DNA from: Streptomyces sp. TLI_053
GTDB lineage: Bacteria > Actinomycetota > Actinomycetes > Streptomycetales > Streptomycetaceae
Length of the DNA stretch: 64,000 nucleotides
Direction: 5' to 3'
Assembly (NCBI RefSeq): GCF_900105395.1
Contig: NZ_LT629775.1
Span: 9,079,501 to 9,143,500, forward strand
This document shows, in pieces, positions 16,319 to 24,950 of this stretch (within the stretch, counting starts at the first letter, position 1; each line of letters begins with the position of its first letter). A model generated the notes under the pieces. It saw only the letters and a program-made list of their open reading frames with translations. It was not told where the DNA came from and searched no databases. A program made the translations under genes and the position numbers.

Positions 16319-17497
16319 ATGAACAGCCTGATGCTGGCCGCGGACACGGCCGGATACACCATGCCCCAGACCTGGCGGATCCTCACCAAGACCGGTTACT
16401 TCATCGGCCTCAGCGGTGCCATCGGCGCCACCGTCGGATACGCCGCCGCGGTGCGTCCCGCGCTCAGGAACGCCGAGCGCAACGGAGCCGGGCCCGACGC
16501 CGCGGTGCTGAGATCCAGATCGGCGGCCTTCGTCGCCTGGGCGGGTGTGGTGCTGCTGGTCGCCGGTTACTTCCAGCTCGCCGCCCGCGTCGCCCGCTCC
16601 GGCAAGGGGATGCCCTTCGGAGACGCCCTGGCCCCCGACCGGATCTGGCACTTCCTCCGCGCCCCGGCCGCCAAGGGCGCCTGGATCGCCCAGGGCACGG
16701 TCTATCTCGTGCAGCACATCGTTCTCGTCGCGACCGCGGCCGTGATGGTCGCCCTGTTCGTCCCGGCGGTCCGCCGGCACGCCGACCGTGTGGTCCTCGC
16801 CGCGCTGCCCGCGGCGATCGCCGTCACGCTGGTCGCCGCCGTGCCCACGACCACCCCGACCGCCTTCGACCGCTGGCTCGACCTCGTGCTCGATCAGGTC
16901 CACATCGTCTCCGGCACGGTCTGGCTCGGCGGACTGGCCCTGCTGGTCGCCCTGGCCGGTACCCGCGGCCGCCTCGGCGACGGCGCCGGGCTGCTCTGGG
17001 CCCAGCTGTGGCAGCGCTTCGGCCTCGTCGCGATGGTCTGCGTCGGTGCGATCACCGTCTCCGGCCTGTGGCTGAGCTGGAAGCACGTCGGCAGTGTCCC
17101 GCAGTTGTGGACCACCGGGTACGGCATCGCGCTGCTGGTCAAGATCCTGCTGGTGGCCGGGTTGGTGACCGCGGGCGCCTTCAACCAGTTCTGGCTGATG
17201 CCCCGGATCACCCGCGCCCGCCTCGCCGACGACACGGCCACGCTGCGCGACCTGACCCTCGGCCACTTCCCCAAGGTCGTGTGGGGCGAGGTCGCGCTGG
17301 GCCACGCCGTTCTGCTGGTGCTGCCCTTCATCGCCGGCTCGGCCCGCACCGAGGCCGGCAGCCCCAAGGCGGTCTTCTCCGGCAGCATCCTCGCCGCCGG
17401 TGCCGCACTGGTGGTCGCCCTCGCGGTGTCCCTGTACGCGACGGCCAAGGTCTCCGACCTCCTCGCCCGCCGCCCGCTCCCCGCCGCGGCGGTCTGA
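16319..17497 (+). CDS. CopD-domain polytopic membrane protein, probably iron-regulated
   Basis: 392 residues, nine or so hydrophobic segments: FIGLSGAIGATVGYAAA near 29-45, FVAWAGVVLLVAGYFQLAA, and the CopD core VHIVSGTVWLGGLALLVALAG through VAMVCVGAITVSGLWLSW and LLVKILLVAGLVTAGAFNQF. The conserved His residues of CopD (VHIVSG, FNQFWLMPR) are present. CopD is a copper-uptake protein, but the iron-box repeat at the start and the efe genes alongside suggest an iron- or heme-linked role here; that is inference. No ribosome site separate from the repeat is visible. ATG at 16331 is an alternative start. Confidence 0.78.
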   Translation: MNSLMLAADTAGYTMPQTWRILTKTGYFIGLSGAIGATVGYAAAVRPALRNAERNGAGPDAAVLRSRSAAFVAWAGVVLLVAGYFQLAARVARSGKGMPFGDALAPDRIWHFLRAPAAKGAWIAQGTVYLVQHIVLVATAAVMVALFVPAVRRHADRVVLAALPAAIAVTLVAAVPTTTPTAFDRWLDLVLDQVHIVSGTVWLGGLALLVALAGTRGRLGDGAGLLWAQLWQRFGLVAMVCVGAITVSGLWLSWKHVGSVPQLWTTGYGIALLVKILLVAGLVTAGAFNQFWLMPRITRARLADDTATLRDLTLGHFPKVVWGEVALGHAVLLVLPFIAGSARTEAGSPKAVFSGSILAAGAALVVALAVSLYATAKVSDLLARRPLPAAAV

Positions 17498-17575
17498 CGG
17501 ACCGGCCGCGCTCGGCGGTCCGCCGTCCCGCTGCCGACGGATTCGTTCGGCGGATCCGTCCGTAAGGATCGACGA

Positions 17576-17618
17576 CCCCTGGCCCCGGCCACCTCACGGA
17601 GGTGGCCGGGGCCAGGGG
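17576..17618. terminator. Perfect 20-bp-stem terminator after the copD-like gene
   Basis: CCCCTGGCCCCGGCCACCTC pairs fully with its complement across an ACG loop. It lies between the convergent copD-like gene and efeU. Confidence 0.75.
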
Positions 17619-17788
17619 TCTCGTGCTGTCGGCGGACCCTGGGTGGGGCGGTCGTCCGGGCTGTGGGGGCTGTCCGTCGGGTCCGGGGGAGTCCGGCCGG
17701 GCCGGTCCCGGTGAACTCCGTTCCGGGCCGGGCCTGTTCGTGCCTCTCCGGCCCGGTCGCAGGGTGGCCGGCGGGCCCGGGATCGCCG

Positions 17789-17818
17789 ACGCCCCGCCCG
17801 GGTTGCCGGGCGGGGCGT
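17789..17818. terminator. Terminator hairpin downstream of efeU
   Basis: 13-bp perfect stem (ACGCCCCGCCCGG) with GTTG loop, about 60 bp beyond the efeU stop. The rest of 17498-17875 holds no gene. Confidence 0.65.
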
Positions 17819-17875
17819 GGTGAGGGTGGCGTGGGTGCGCCGGGTGGCGCGGGCCGGTGGTGTCAGGCGGTGGTG

Positions 17876-18760
17876 TCAGGTGGTGGGGCGGGCCTCGGTG
17901 CTGCCGGTCGTGCCGGTGCTGCCGGTGCTGCCGGTGGGCTTGGGGGTGCTGGGCTTGGCGGGGCCGCCGAGGACACCGAAGAAGTAGGCGAGGGTGGGTG
18001 CGAGGTAGGCGAGCCAGACGACGATCTGGAGGACCGTGGGGTCGGGCTGGAAGTTGAAGACGCCCTTGAGGAGGGTGCCGTACCAGCTGTCCTTGGGGAC
18101 GGTGGTGGAGATGTCGAAGGCGGTGGTGTGGAGGCCGGGCAGCCAGCCGGCCTCCTGGAGGTCGTGGACGCCGTAGGCGAGGACGCCGGCGGCGACGACG
18201 ACGAGCATGGCGCCGGTCCAGGTGAAGAACTTGGCGAGGTTGATCTTCAGGGCGCCGCGGTAGAACAGCCAGCCGAGGAAGGCGGCGGTGAGCAGGCCGA
18301 GGGCGGCGCCGATGATCGGGTTGTAGCCGTCCTCGGTGGCCTGGACGGCGGTCCAGATGAACAGGGCGGTCTCCAGGCCCTCGCGGCCGACGGCGAGGAA
18401 GGCGGTGGCGACGAGTGCGCCGGTGCCCATCGCGAGGGCGGCGTCGAGTTTGCCCTGGAGTTCGCTCCTGAGGTGGCGCGCGGTGCGGCGCATCCAGAAG
18501 ACCATCCAGGTGACCAGGCCGACGGAGATGATCGACAGTGAGCCGCCGAGGGCCTCCTGGGCCTCGAAGGACAGTTGCGAGGAGCCGAACTGCAGCACCG
18601 CGCCGAAGGCCATCGAGAGCAGCACGGCGGCGCCGACGCCGGTCCACACCGGCGGGAGCTTCTCCCGGCGGCCGGTCTTGACCAGGTAGGCGATGAGGAT
18701 GCAGACGACCAGGCTGGCTTCGAGTCCTTCGCGCAGGCCGATCAGATAGTTGGCGAACAC
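17876..18760 (-). CDS. efeU: Iron permease EfeU (FTR1 family)
   Basis: 294 residues, seven predicted membrane helices. Two REGLE motifs are seen, in LREGLEASLVV at the N-terminus and VGREGLETALFI in the middle; their glutamates carry iron in FTR1 permeases. The start is GTG (FANYLIGLREGLE), which fits the family; a much longer open frame extends upstream into efeO but is only overlap of frames. The C-terminus has a Ser/Gly/Thr repeat tail (GSTGSTGTTGSTE). It follows efeO by 59 bp and is presumably co-transcribed. The usual third gene, efeB (DyP peroxidase), is not in this window. Confidence 0.93.
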   Translation of the reverse strand: MFANYLIGLREGLEASLVVCILIAYLVKTGRREKLPPVWTGVGAAVLLSMAFGAVLQFGSSQLSFEAQEALGGSLSIISVGLVTWMVFWMRRTARHLRSELQGKLDAALAMGTGALVATAFLAVGREGLETALFIWTAVQATEDGYNPIIGAALGLLTAAFLGWLFYRGALKINLAKFFTWTGAMLVVVAAGVLAYGVHDLQEAGWLPGLHTTAFDISTTVPKDSWYGTLLKGVFNFQPDPTVLQIVVWLAYLAPTLAYFFGVLGGPAKPSTPKPTGSTGSTGTTGSTEARPTT

Positions 18761-18819
18761 GCCGGCTCCATCGAGGTTGTGGTGGGACGCTCTGCGGTTG
18801 TTGTCCGAAGACCCGGTGG

Positions 18820-19959
18820 TTACTTGACGACCACGGCGGCGGCGAGCTTGGAGAGGGGTTCGCCGAGGGAGTTGACGGCGTCGGAGAAGGTCTTGCGCTC
18901 GGTGTCGGTGACCTTGTCGTAGGAGGTGTAGCTGCCGTCGGCCTGCTTGTACTTGGCGAGCAGGGTCTGGATGGCGGCGAACTCGGAGTCCAGGGTCTTG
19001 GCGAGGTCGGCGTCCTTCTCGGCGGCGACGGGCTTGAGCAGTTCGTAGGCCTTCTTGGCGCCCTCGACGTTGGCGGCGAAGTCGGCGAGGTCGGTGTGGC
19101 TGTAGCGGTCCTCCTCGCCGGTGACCTTGCCGGTGGCGACCTCGTCGAGCAGTTCCTTGGCGCCGTTGGCCATGCTGGTGGCGGTGATCTCGGCCTCGGG
19201 GATCTTCTTCTGCCAGTCCTTGAGGTCGGCCACGAGCTGGTCGGCGAGCTTCTTCTCGTCGTCGCCGATCTTCCCGTCCTCCCAGAGGGACTTCTCCAGC
19301 TTGTGCCAGCCGGTCCACTCCTGGCCGGGCTCCAGGCCGTCCTCGCGGGTGTCGGTCTTGGGGTCGACGTCGCCGAAGCTCTCGGCGACCGGCTCGGTGC
19401 GCTCCCAGCCGATGCGCGAGGGCGCGAAGAGGGACTTGGCCTTGTCCAGCTCGCCGGCCTTGATCGCGGCGGCGAACGCCTCGACGGCCGGGACGGTGGC
19501 GTCGGCCTGTTCCTGGGCGTACGTGCGGTAGGCGTCCACGGCGGCGGTCAGGCGGGGGTCGGTGGGGGCGGCGGAGGCGTCGCCGGTGACGGTGATCTTC
19601 TGGCGGATGCCGTCGCCGACCATGCCGGGCTTGCAGGCGACCTCGTAGGAGCCGGCCTTGATCTCGGCGGTGATGGTGGCCTTGGTGCCGGGGCCGATGT
19701 TCTCGCGCTCGGTGACGATCTTGTCACCGGCGGCGTAGACGTAGACCTCGGTGACCTTGGATCCCTTGTTGGCGATGTCGATGCTGACGTGGCCGGCCGG
19801 GAACGTGGTCCTCGAGACCTCGCAGGCGGTGTCGGTGGCGTTGACCTTGACGGCGTCGGCAGCGGCCTTGTCGTCCTTCTTCTGCGAGCAGCCGGCCAGG
19901 GCGGCGGTCGCCACGGCGAGGGTGAGCAGCGTGGCGGCGGTGGAACGACGGGCGGACAT
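18820..19959 (-). CDS. efeO: Iron uptake lipoprotein EfeO
   Basis: 379 residues. Signal sequence with lipobox (VATAALAGC). The N-terminal cupredoxin-like domain (VKVNATDTACEVSRTTFPAG, YEVACKPGMVGDGI) is followed by the M75 peptidase-like helical domain (AVDAYRTYAQEQADATVPAV, GWHKLEKSLW with the HxxE-type metal site, DLKDWQKKIPEAEITATSM). EfeO is thought to bind extracytoplasmic iron and pass it to EfeU. The start ATG was chosen because the lipoprotein signal begins there; the open frame continues another 28 codons upstream into the promoter. It is preceded by an iron box. Confidence 0.93.
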   Translation of the reverse strand: MSARRSTAATLLTLAVATAALAGCSQKKDDKAAADAVKVNATDTACEVSRTTFPAGHVSIDIANKGSKVTEVYVYAAGDKIVTERENIGPGTKATITAEIKAGSYEVACKPGMVGDGIRQKITVTGDASAAPTDPRLTAAVDAYRTYAQEQADATVPAVEAFAAAIKAGELDKAKSLFAPSRIGWERTEPVAESFGDVDPKTDTREDGLEPGQEWTGWHKLEKSLWEDGKIGDDEKKLADQLVADLKDWQKKIPEAEITATSMANGAKELLDEVATGKVTGEEDRYSHTDLADFAANVEGAKKAYELLKPVAAEKDADLAKTLDSEFAAIQTLLAKYKQADGSYTSYDKVTDTERKTFSDAVNSLGEPLSKLAAAVVVK

Positions 19960-20033
19960 GCGGGCTCCAGCGGTCAGGGTCGGGGGTGTGCTCGGCGGCG
20001 TCGTGACCGCTGTGCGGACGGCGGCCGGGGAGC

Positions 20034-20062
20034 TTAGGTGCACCTTACTAAGGTCGCCCTAA
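20034..20062. promoter_or_regulatory. DtxR/DmdR-type iron boxes in front of efeO
   Basis: TTAGGTGCACCTTACTAA, with the perfect core AGGTGCACCT, followed directly by the second pseudo-palindrome TAAGGTCGCCCTAA. These resemble the DmdR iron box and sit 75-105 bp upstream of the efeO start, so iron repression of efeO-efeU is likely. Confidence 0.6.
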
Positions 20063-20229
20063 TTCGTCTACTTTTCTGTAGACATTCGCGCGGTGCGGGG
20101 GTGGCGATAAGGGCAACTGCTCGGGTGTGGCTGGGTGGTGTGGCTGGGTGGTGGGGCGGGGCGATGGGGCCGGTCGGTGGCGGTGGGTGCCGGGTGTGCT
20201 CTCCGGTCGGGGTCGGACGCATTGGTCGG

Positions 20230-20260
20230 TCTGCATATGCAGTCGATCGACATATGCAGA
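20230..20260. promoter_or_regulatory. 31-bp palindrome upstream of the M4 peptidase gene
   Basis: Perfect 10-bp arms TCTGCATATG and CATATGCAGA around an 11-base centre that contains TCGATCGA. It is AT-rich within GC-rich DNA, as expected for a regulator site in the promoter of the downstream secreted peptidase. Confidence 0.55.
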
Positions 20261-20392
20261 GAGATGGCCTATGTTGATCCGCAGGACGGACCGCCGGCTC
20301 CGGAGAACGGACGAGCCGTGGGGGCGGGCGTCCGCCGTCCGCGCATGGCCTGGCACGCCGTCAGGCCGGCCGCTTCCCGTGGGAGGACCGCA

Positions 20393-23212
20393 GTGCATCA
20401 CCGTTCCCGTACACCCGGACCCAAGCTGCTCGGTGTCGCGATCGCCGTCGTGCTCGGCCTCGCAGTGGCCGTGCCACCCGCCTTCGCCGGACCGGCCGGG
20501 GGACCGTCCGCCGACGCCGACCCGGTGCCCGGGCTGGTCGCCGGGTCGGACACCGGGGCGCCGCAACTGGTCACCGGCCTCGCCGAGGCGGCCCCCGGCG
20601 ACAACCCGGCCGAGGCGGCCCGCGCCCACCTGGCCGCCCATCAGGACCGCTACCGGATCGACCCCGGACAGCTCGTCGAAGCCGGCGTGGAGCGTGCCGC
20701 CGACGGCCGGCGCACCGTCAGGTTCGAGCAGCGGCACGGCGGCATACCCGTCTTCGGGGCCCGGTACCTGGTTCACCTGGTCGGCGAAGGCAATGGACAG
20801 CGGGTCGAGTCGGCCGGCGGCAAGTACTTCACCGGACTCACCGCCCCGACCGTGCAGAGCGTTCCGGACGAGGTGCTGCGACGGCTCGCGATCGGCGCGG
20901 TCCAGGACCCGGTGGCCCGCGCCGGCGCGACGGCCGAGGACCGTGGCCCGGTGGTGCTGCCCGGCGGTGCCGGCCGGCTCGCCCGCCACTTCACCGTGCG
21001 CGGGAGCGACCCGGCGGTGTGGGCGGCGAAGGCGCAGGAGGTGTTCGTGGACGCCTCGACCGGGGAGGTCGCGCTCTCCTACCAGGTACGCGCCCCGTAC
21101 CCGCTCGACGTCCCGGGCGCCGCGGCATCGGGCGTCGCATCGGGCGTCGCGGCATCCGCCGCCGCGACCTCTCCCGACGCGGCCGCCGCCGCACCGGCCC
21201 TCGAACCCGCCACCGGCACCGCGCCCGACGCCCTCGGCCGCCCCGCCCGGGTGAACATCGGCCGACTCCCGGACGGCACCTACCAGCTCGTCGACCTCAC
21301 CCGCCCCGCCACCGTCACCACCTACGACGCGGCCGGTCGCGACGAGCTGGACTTCAGCACCCTGCCCGCCGACGCCCACCCCGCCGCCTCGCCGACCACC
21401 GACTTCCCGGCCGTCACCGGTACCAGCGGCGCCACCGACGCCCACCTCAACGCCGCCGCCGTGTACGACTTCTACCGCGACCGACTGGGCCGCGACGGGA
21501 TCGACGGCAAGGGCGGACCGATCACCTCCGTCGTGAACGTCACCAGCTTCGGCGAGCCCCTGGACAACGCCTACTGGGACGGCCGGAAGATGGTCTACGG
21601 AGGCGGCAGCGGCAAGTACCTCCCGTTCTCCGCCGCGCGCGACGTGGCCGGCCACGAGATGACGCACGGCGTCGTGAAGCACACCGCGGAGCTGGTCGGA
21701 CTCGGCCAGTCCGGTGCCCTCGACGAGGCCGTCGCCGACTACTTCGGCAACGCCATCGAGGTGACCGGCCGAGGCATGCCGATGACCGACCCCAGGGCCG
21801 CGCTGCTCGGTGAGGACCTCTGCCGCACCGGCACCCCCGAGGCCTGCGCCGGCCGCCGGCTGGACGACCGCCGCACCACCGTCGCCGACTACGTCGGAGC
21901 CCCCGCCGGGGTCGACAACGGCGGCGTGCACCTCAACTCCACCATCTTCTCCGGCGCGTTGTGGGACATCCGGCGCACCCTCGACCCGCTCCTCGCCGAC
22001 CGTCTGGTCTACCGCGCGCTGGCCGAGTACCTCACCCCGCTGGACGACTTCGTCGACGCCCGCAACGCGGTGCTCGCCGCGGGCCGCACCCTCGGTCTCT
22101 CCCGCGCCCAACTCCGCACCGTGGCCAGCGCCTTCGACGCCCACGGGATCAAGGACGGCTGGCAGCGCCGGATCGGCGTGGACAGCCGGCCGCTGCTGCG
22201 CGAACTCTCCACCGAGAGCGTGGCACCGGACGTCGCGGCCGGCCGCTGGGTGGCGGCCACCGCGGGCGAGGGCGCCAAGGGCAGCATGGCCGTGTACACG
22301 GGCGCCGTCGCCGGCTCCGCCGAGCCCGCCCGGCTCAGCGCGGAGGACGGCCGCTCGCACGGCTGGCCCGCGACCGACGGTACGACGGCCGCGTGGGTGG
22401 CGATGGGGCCGGGGGCCGACGGTGGTTGGGGCATGGAGGTGCTGGCCCGGCCGCTCGACGGTGGCCCGGCGCGCAGCGTCCAGCGCGGCGCGAACCAGTA
22501 CTTCGGCGATGTCCGGGTCTCCGGTGGGGACGTCGCCTTCCTGATGACGGACTACGCCACCGGCCGCGGCGGGCCGGTGCTCTCCCGCGCCGGCGCCCCG
22601 GCGGTGCCGATCGCGCTGCCGGAGGGCCACCGGGCCTCCGCCCTCGCCTTCCGGGACGGCCTGCTCGCCTGGACCGAGAGCTGGCAGGTCGGTGAGCGGA
22701 CGGTGAGCGCGCCGACGGTCTACTCGCTCGCCGCCGGCAAGGTCGTCGCCCAGTACGTGGTGGACGACGCGAACGCCGCCGCCGGGACCGAGGTCGGCAG
22801 CACCCGACTGGCCGGTGGCCGGCTGCTGTGGGTCGAGACCCCCTTCGACCGGACGAAGGGCAGCACGATCCGCTCCGGCGCGCTGGACGGCTCCGGAGTG
22901 AGCGACCTCCTGCCCGCGGGCCCGAGGCTCGGCACCGGCACCGAGCCGCGCCGGATCTCCGGCCTCACCGCCTCCGACCGGGCCGTCACCTTCGCCGAAG
23001 CCGCTCGCCCGGTGACGGGCGGCACCAGGAACACGGACCTGCCCAAGCTCTGGCAGCTCCCGCTCACCGGCGGCACCCCGGAGCGGATGTCCTGCAACCG
23101 GGGCGGCCAGTACTCCCCGGTGGCCGACCGGGGGACCCGGGTGGTCTGGCTGGACGCCACGGCGGGCCGTACCGACCTGGTCGTGCGCGAGCGCGCGGCC
23201 GGCACCTGCTGA
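20393..23212 (+). CDS. Secreted M4 (thermolysin-like) metallopeptidase with C-terminal propeller-like domain
   Basis: 939 residues. The start GTG (VHHRSRTPGPKLLG) follows GGGAGGACCGCA and leads straight into a signal peptide ending near AFA-GP. An FTP propeptide (RYRIDPGQLVEAGV, HGGIPVFGARYLVHL) is followed by the catalytic domain: zinc motif HEMTH at 421-425, third ligand Glu 445 in LDEAVADYF, and NGGVHLNSTIFS. After about residue 600 a long repeat-like region (RWVAATAGEGAKGSMAVY, AAWVAMGPGADGGW) resembles beta-propeller blades and may bind substrate or cell wall. A Ser/Ala/Val repeat (ASGVASGVAAS) links prodomain and catalytic domain. Longer than classical M4 enzymes because of the C-terminal part. 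Confidence 0.9.
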   Translation: MHHRSRTPGPKLLGVAIAVVLGLAVAVPPAFAGPAGGPSADADPVPGLVAGSDTGAPQLVTGLAEAAPGDNPAEAARAHLAAHQDRYRIDPGQLVEAGVERAADGRRTVRFEQRHGGIPVFGARYLVHLVGEGNGQRVESAGGKYFTGLTAPTVQSVPDEVLRRLAIGAVQDPVARAGATAEDRGPVVLPGGAGRLARHFTVRGSDPAVWAAKAQEVFVDASTGEVALSYQVRAPYPLDVPGAAASGVASGVAASAAATSPDAAAAAPALEPATGTAPDALGRPARVNIGRLPDGTYQLVDLTRPATVTTYDAAGRDELDFSTLPADAHPAASPTTDFPAVTGTSGATDAHLNAAAVYDFYRDRLGRDGIDGKGGPITSVVNVTSFGEPLDNAYWDGRKMVYGGGSGKYLPFSAARDVAGHEMTHGVVKHTAELVGLGQSGALDEAVADYFGNAIEVTGRGMPMTDPRAALLGEDLCRTGTPEACAGRRLDDRRTTVADYVGAPAGVDNGGVHLNSTIFSGALWDIRRTLDPLLADRLVYRALAEYLTPLDDFVDARNAVLAAGRTLGLSRAQLRTVASAFDAHGIKDGWQRRIGVDSRPLLRELSTESVAPDVAAGRWVAATAGEGAKGSMAVYTGAVAGSAEPARLSAEDGRSHGWPATDGTTAAWVAMGPGADGGWGMEVLARPLDGGPARSVQRGANQYFGDVRVSGGDVAFLMTDYATGRGGPVLSRAGAPAVPIALPEGHRASALAFRDGLLAWTESWQVGERTVSAPTVYSLAAGKVVAQYVVDDANAAAGTEVGSTRLAGGRLLWVETPFDRTKGSTIRSGALDGSGVSDLLPAGPRLGTGTEPRRISGLTASDRAVTFAEAARPVTGGTRNTDLPKLWQLPLTGGTPERMSCNRGGQYSPVADRGTRVVWLDATAGRTDLVVRERAAGTC

Positions 23213-23281
23213 CCGAAGGCGGCTGCCCCGGGGACCCAAGGGCTCTCGACCCCGAAGCCCGGCCCCCGTCCGCCCCGGTCT

Positions 23282-23319
23282 CCCGCCCGGCCGCCGCATC
23301 CCTGCGGCAGCCGGGCGGG
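23282..23319 (+). terminator. Terminator hairpin after the M4 peptidase
   Basis: CCCGCCCGGC pairs with GCCGGGCGGG, extended inward by seven pairs with one mismatch, 70 bp downstream of the stop. Confidence 0.65.
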
Positions 23320-23529
23320 TCCTTGCCGTGACCGGACCGCCGCTCCCGCCGCAGCAGGCTCGTCGCCGAAGTGCTGGTACCGACGACCCGCCTGTGCGGT
23401 CCAGGTGACGGACCACCGCCCGCCGGTCCCGGCGGCCCGGGCCGCTGAGGTCCTGTCAGCCGAGACCCGGCGACGGCGATCCGACCTCGAACCGGCCTTG
23501 ACCCTCTCTCGGCCGAGCCGACATCATGA

Positions 23530-23715
23530 GCCGTCATGTTCTGACTCCGCCGTCGGGGGAAGTCCGGTCGAATTCCGGCGCTGACCCGCAACGGTAGGCC
23601 GCCGACGGCAGTCGGTGGCGAGCCCGAGTACCCGTCGGCGGAGGCGTGTCCCCTCCTCCCGTCGTGGTCTGCGGCCAGGGGCTCCCGGAGCCGTCGGGCG
23701 GTCCGTCCCGCGCGG
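23530..23715 (+). promoter_or_regulatory. Cobalamin riboswitch
   Basis: The conserved core reads GGGGGAAGTCCGGT, then TTCCGGCGCTGACCCGCAAC and GGTA, followed about 35 bases later by a B12-box variant GAGCCCGAGTACCCGTCGG. This is the P4-P6 and J6/3 signature of the AdoCbl riboswitch class. A 3' hairpin (about 23677-23700, GGCCAGGGGCTCCCGGAGCC region) could be P13. Ends are approximate. It lies 45 bp upstream of the ribosome site of the following gene, so B12 probably blocks its translation or transcription. The rest of 23213-23529 contains only the preceding terminator. Confidence 0.85.
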
Positions 23716-23758
23716 TTGCCGGCGGCCGCCCGTGCGCCCAGGCCCGGAAAGGCCTCGC

Positions 23759-24892
23759 ATGTCCGACTCCGCGCTCCGCCGCCGCCCGCTCCGCCTGCTC
23801 GCGATATCCGCGCTGGCCCTGACCGCCACCCTCCCCGCCGCCACCGCCGCCCAGGCTGCCGCGCCCGTCCCGGCCCTCACCGCGCCGGCCGTCACCGTTG
23901 CGGCCCCGGCCTCCGGCGACAACGCCACCACCTACCGCCCTGACGCCGCCGCGGCCGGCTGGCTCGCGCGCCAGCTGGTCAACGGCGACCACTTCGAGTC
24001 GGTCTTTGACGGCACCGCCTACCCCGATCAGGGCCTCACCATCGACGCCGTGCTCGCCTTCGCCGCCGCGGGCAGCGCCGACCAGGCCGCCGCCCGCGCC
24101 ACCGCCTGGCTCGCCCGCCCCGACATCCTGAGCGGCTACCTCGGCGACGGCACCACCGAGGCCTACGCCGGTGCCACCGCCAAGCTCCTGCTGGCCGCCG
24201 AGGTGCGCGGCGCCGACCCGTCGGCCTTCGGCGGCGTCGACCTGCCCGCCCGGCTGCGCTCCCTGCTGACGCCGAGCGGCCGCTTCTCCGACCGCTCCCA
24301 GTGGGGCGACTACAGCAACGCCTTCGGCCAGTCCCTCGCCCTGATCGCCCTCCAGCGCACCCCCGGTGGGGTACCGGCCCCGGCCGTCGACTTCCTGGCC
24401 GCCGCCCAGTGCGCCGACGGCGGCTTCCCGGTCTCCTTCGGGCAGGCCACCTGCACCGCCGACGCCGACGCCACCGCGCTCGCGGCCCAGGCGCTCGCCG
24501 CCACCGGCCGCAGCGCCAAGGCCAAGGCGGGCCTGGACTGGCTGACGGCCCACCAGAACACCGACGGCGGTTTCGCCGCGGCCGGTGCCACCACCTCCAA
24601 CGCCAACAGCACCGGCCTGGCCACCTCCGCCCTGCTCCCCGGCGGACGGTTCATCAGCGGTCTCAAGGGCTGGAGCAGCCTGGTGAAGCTCCAGCAGGGC
24701 TGCTCGGCCGACCCCTCCGTGCGCGGCGCCGTCGCCTACGACGCCAGCGGCTTCAACCCCGCCAACGCCGCCCGGGCCACCGCTCAGGCCGTCCTCGGCC
24801 TCTCCGGCCAGGGCCTGGCCGGCCTCAGTGCCCACGGCGCCCGCCCGTCCGCCCCGACCCTGGCCTGCCCGGCCCCGGCCGTGCGCCCCTGA
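23759..24892 (+). CDS. Secreted alpha/alpha-barrel (prenyltransferase-repeat) protein, transcobalamin-like
   Basis: 377 residues with a signal peptide (RLLAISALALTATLPAATAAQA). The mature part is built of helical repeats with the prenyltransferase/squalene-oxidase signature: PDQGLTIDAVLAFAAAG, QCADGGFPVSFGQATC, then QNTDGGFAAAGATTSNANST. This is the fold of the alpha-domain of intrinsic factor and transcobalamin. The cobalamin riboswitch directly upstream makes B12 binding at the cell surface a strong inference. The start ATG follows GGAAAGG. The next gene, 58 bp downstream, encodes a small secreted protein that could supply the second (beta) domain. No squalene-cyclase catalytic DxDD motif is seen, so an enzyme role is unlikely. 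Confidence 0.8.
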   Translation: MSDSALRRRPLRLLAISALALTATLPAATAAQAAAPVPALTAPAVTVAAPASGDNATTYRPDAAAAGWLARQLVNGDHFESVFDGTAYPDQGLTIDAVLAFAAAGSADQAAARATAWLARPDILSGYLGDGTTEAYAGATAKLLLAAEVRGADPSAFGGVDLPARLRSLLTPSGRFSDRSQWGDYSNAFGQSLALIALQRTPGGVPAPAVDFLAAAQCADGGFPVSFGQATCTADADATALAAQALAATGRSAKAKAGLDWLTAHQNTDGGFAAAGATTSNANSTGLATSALLPGGRFISGLKGWSSLVKLQQGCSADPSVRGAVAYDASGFNPANAARATAQAVLGLSGQGLAGLSAHGARPSAPTLACPAPAVRP

Positions 24893-24950
24893 GGGTCGCC
24901 CGCCCGGCCGTGACCCGCACTGCCGCCCGCCACACCCCAGGAGCACGCCC

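Larger units (their letters stand above)
19960..20392. other. Divergent intergenic region efeO / M4 peptidase
   Basis: Holds the iron box (20034-20062), a perfect dyad GTCTAC-TTTTCT-GTAGAC at 20066-20083, GT-rich direct repeats (GTGTGGCTGGGTG twice near 20126-20155) and the large palindrome at 20230-20260. No further gene. Confidence 0.5.

Noticed and set aside
18761-19318. N-terminal extension of the efeU frame
   Set aside because: It overlaps efeO in another frame and reads as Arg-rich filler; the FTR1 start VFANYLIGLREG fits the GTG at 18760.
20048-23416. 1122-codon open frame on the minus strand
   Set aside because: Lies antisense to the M4 peptidase, which has full catalytic motifs. 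The antisense product has none.
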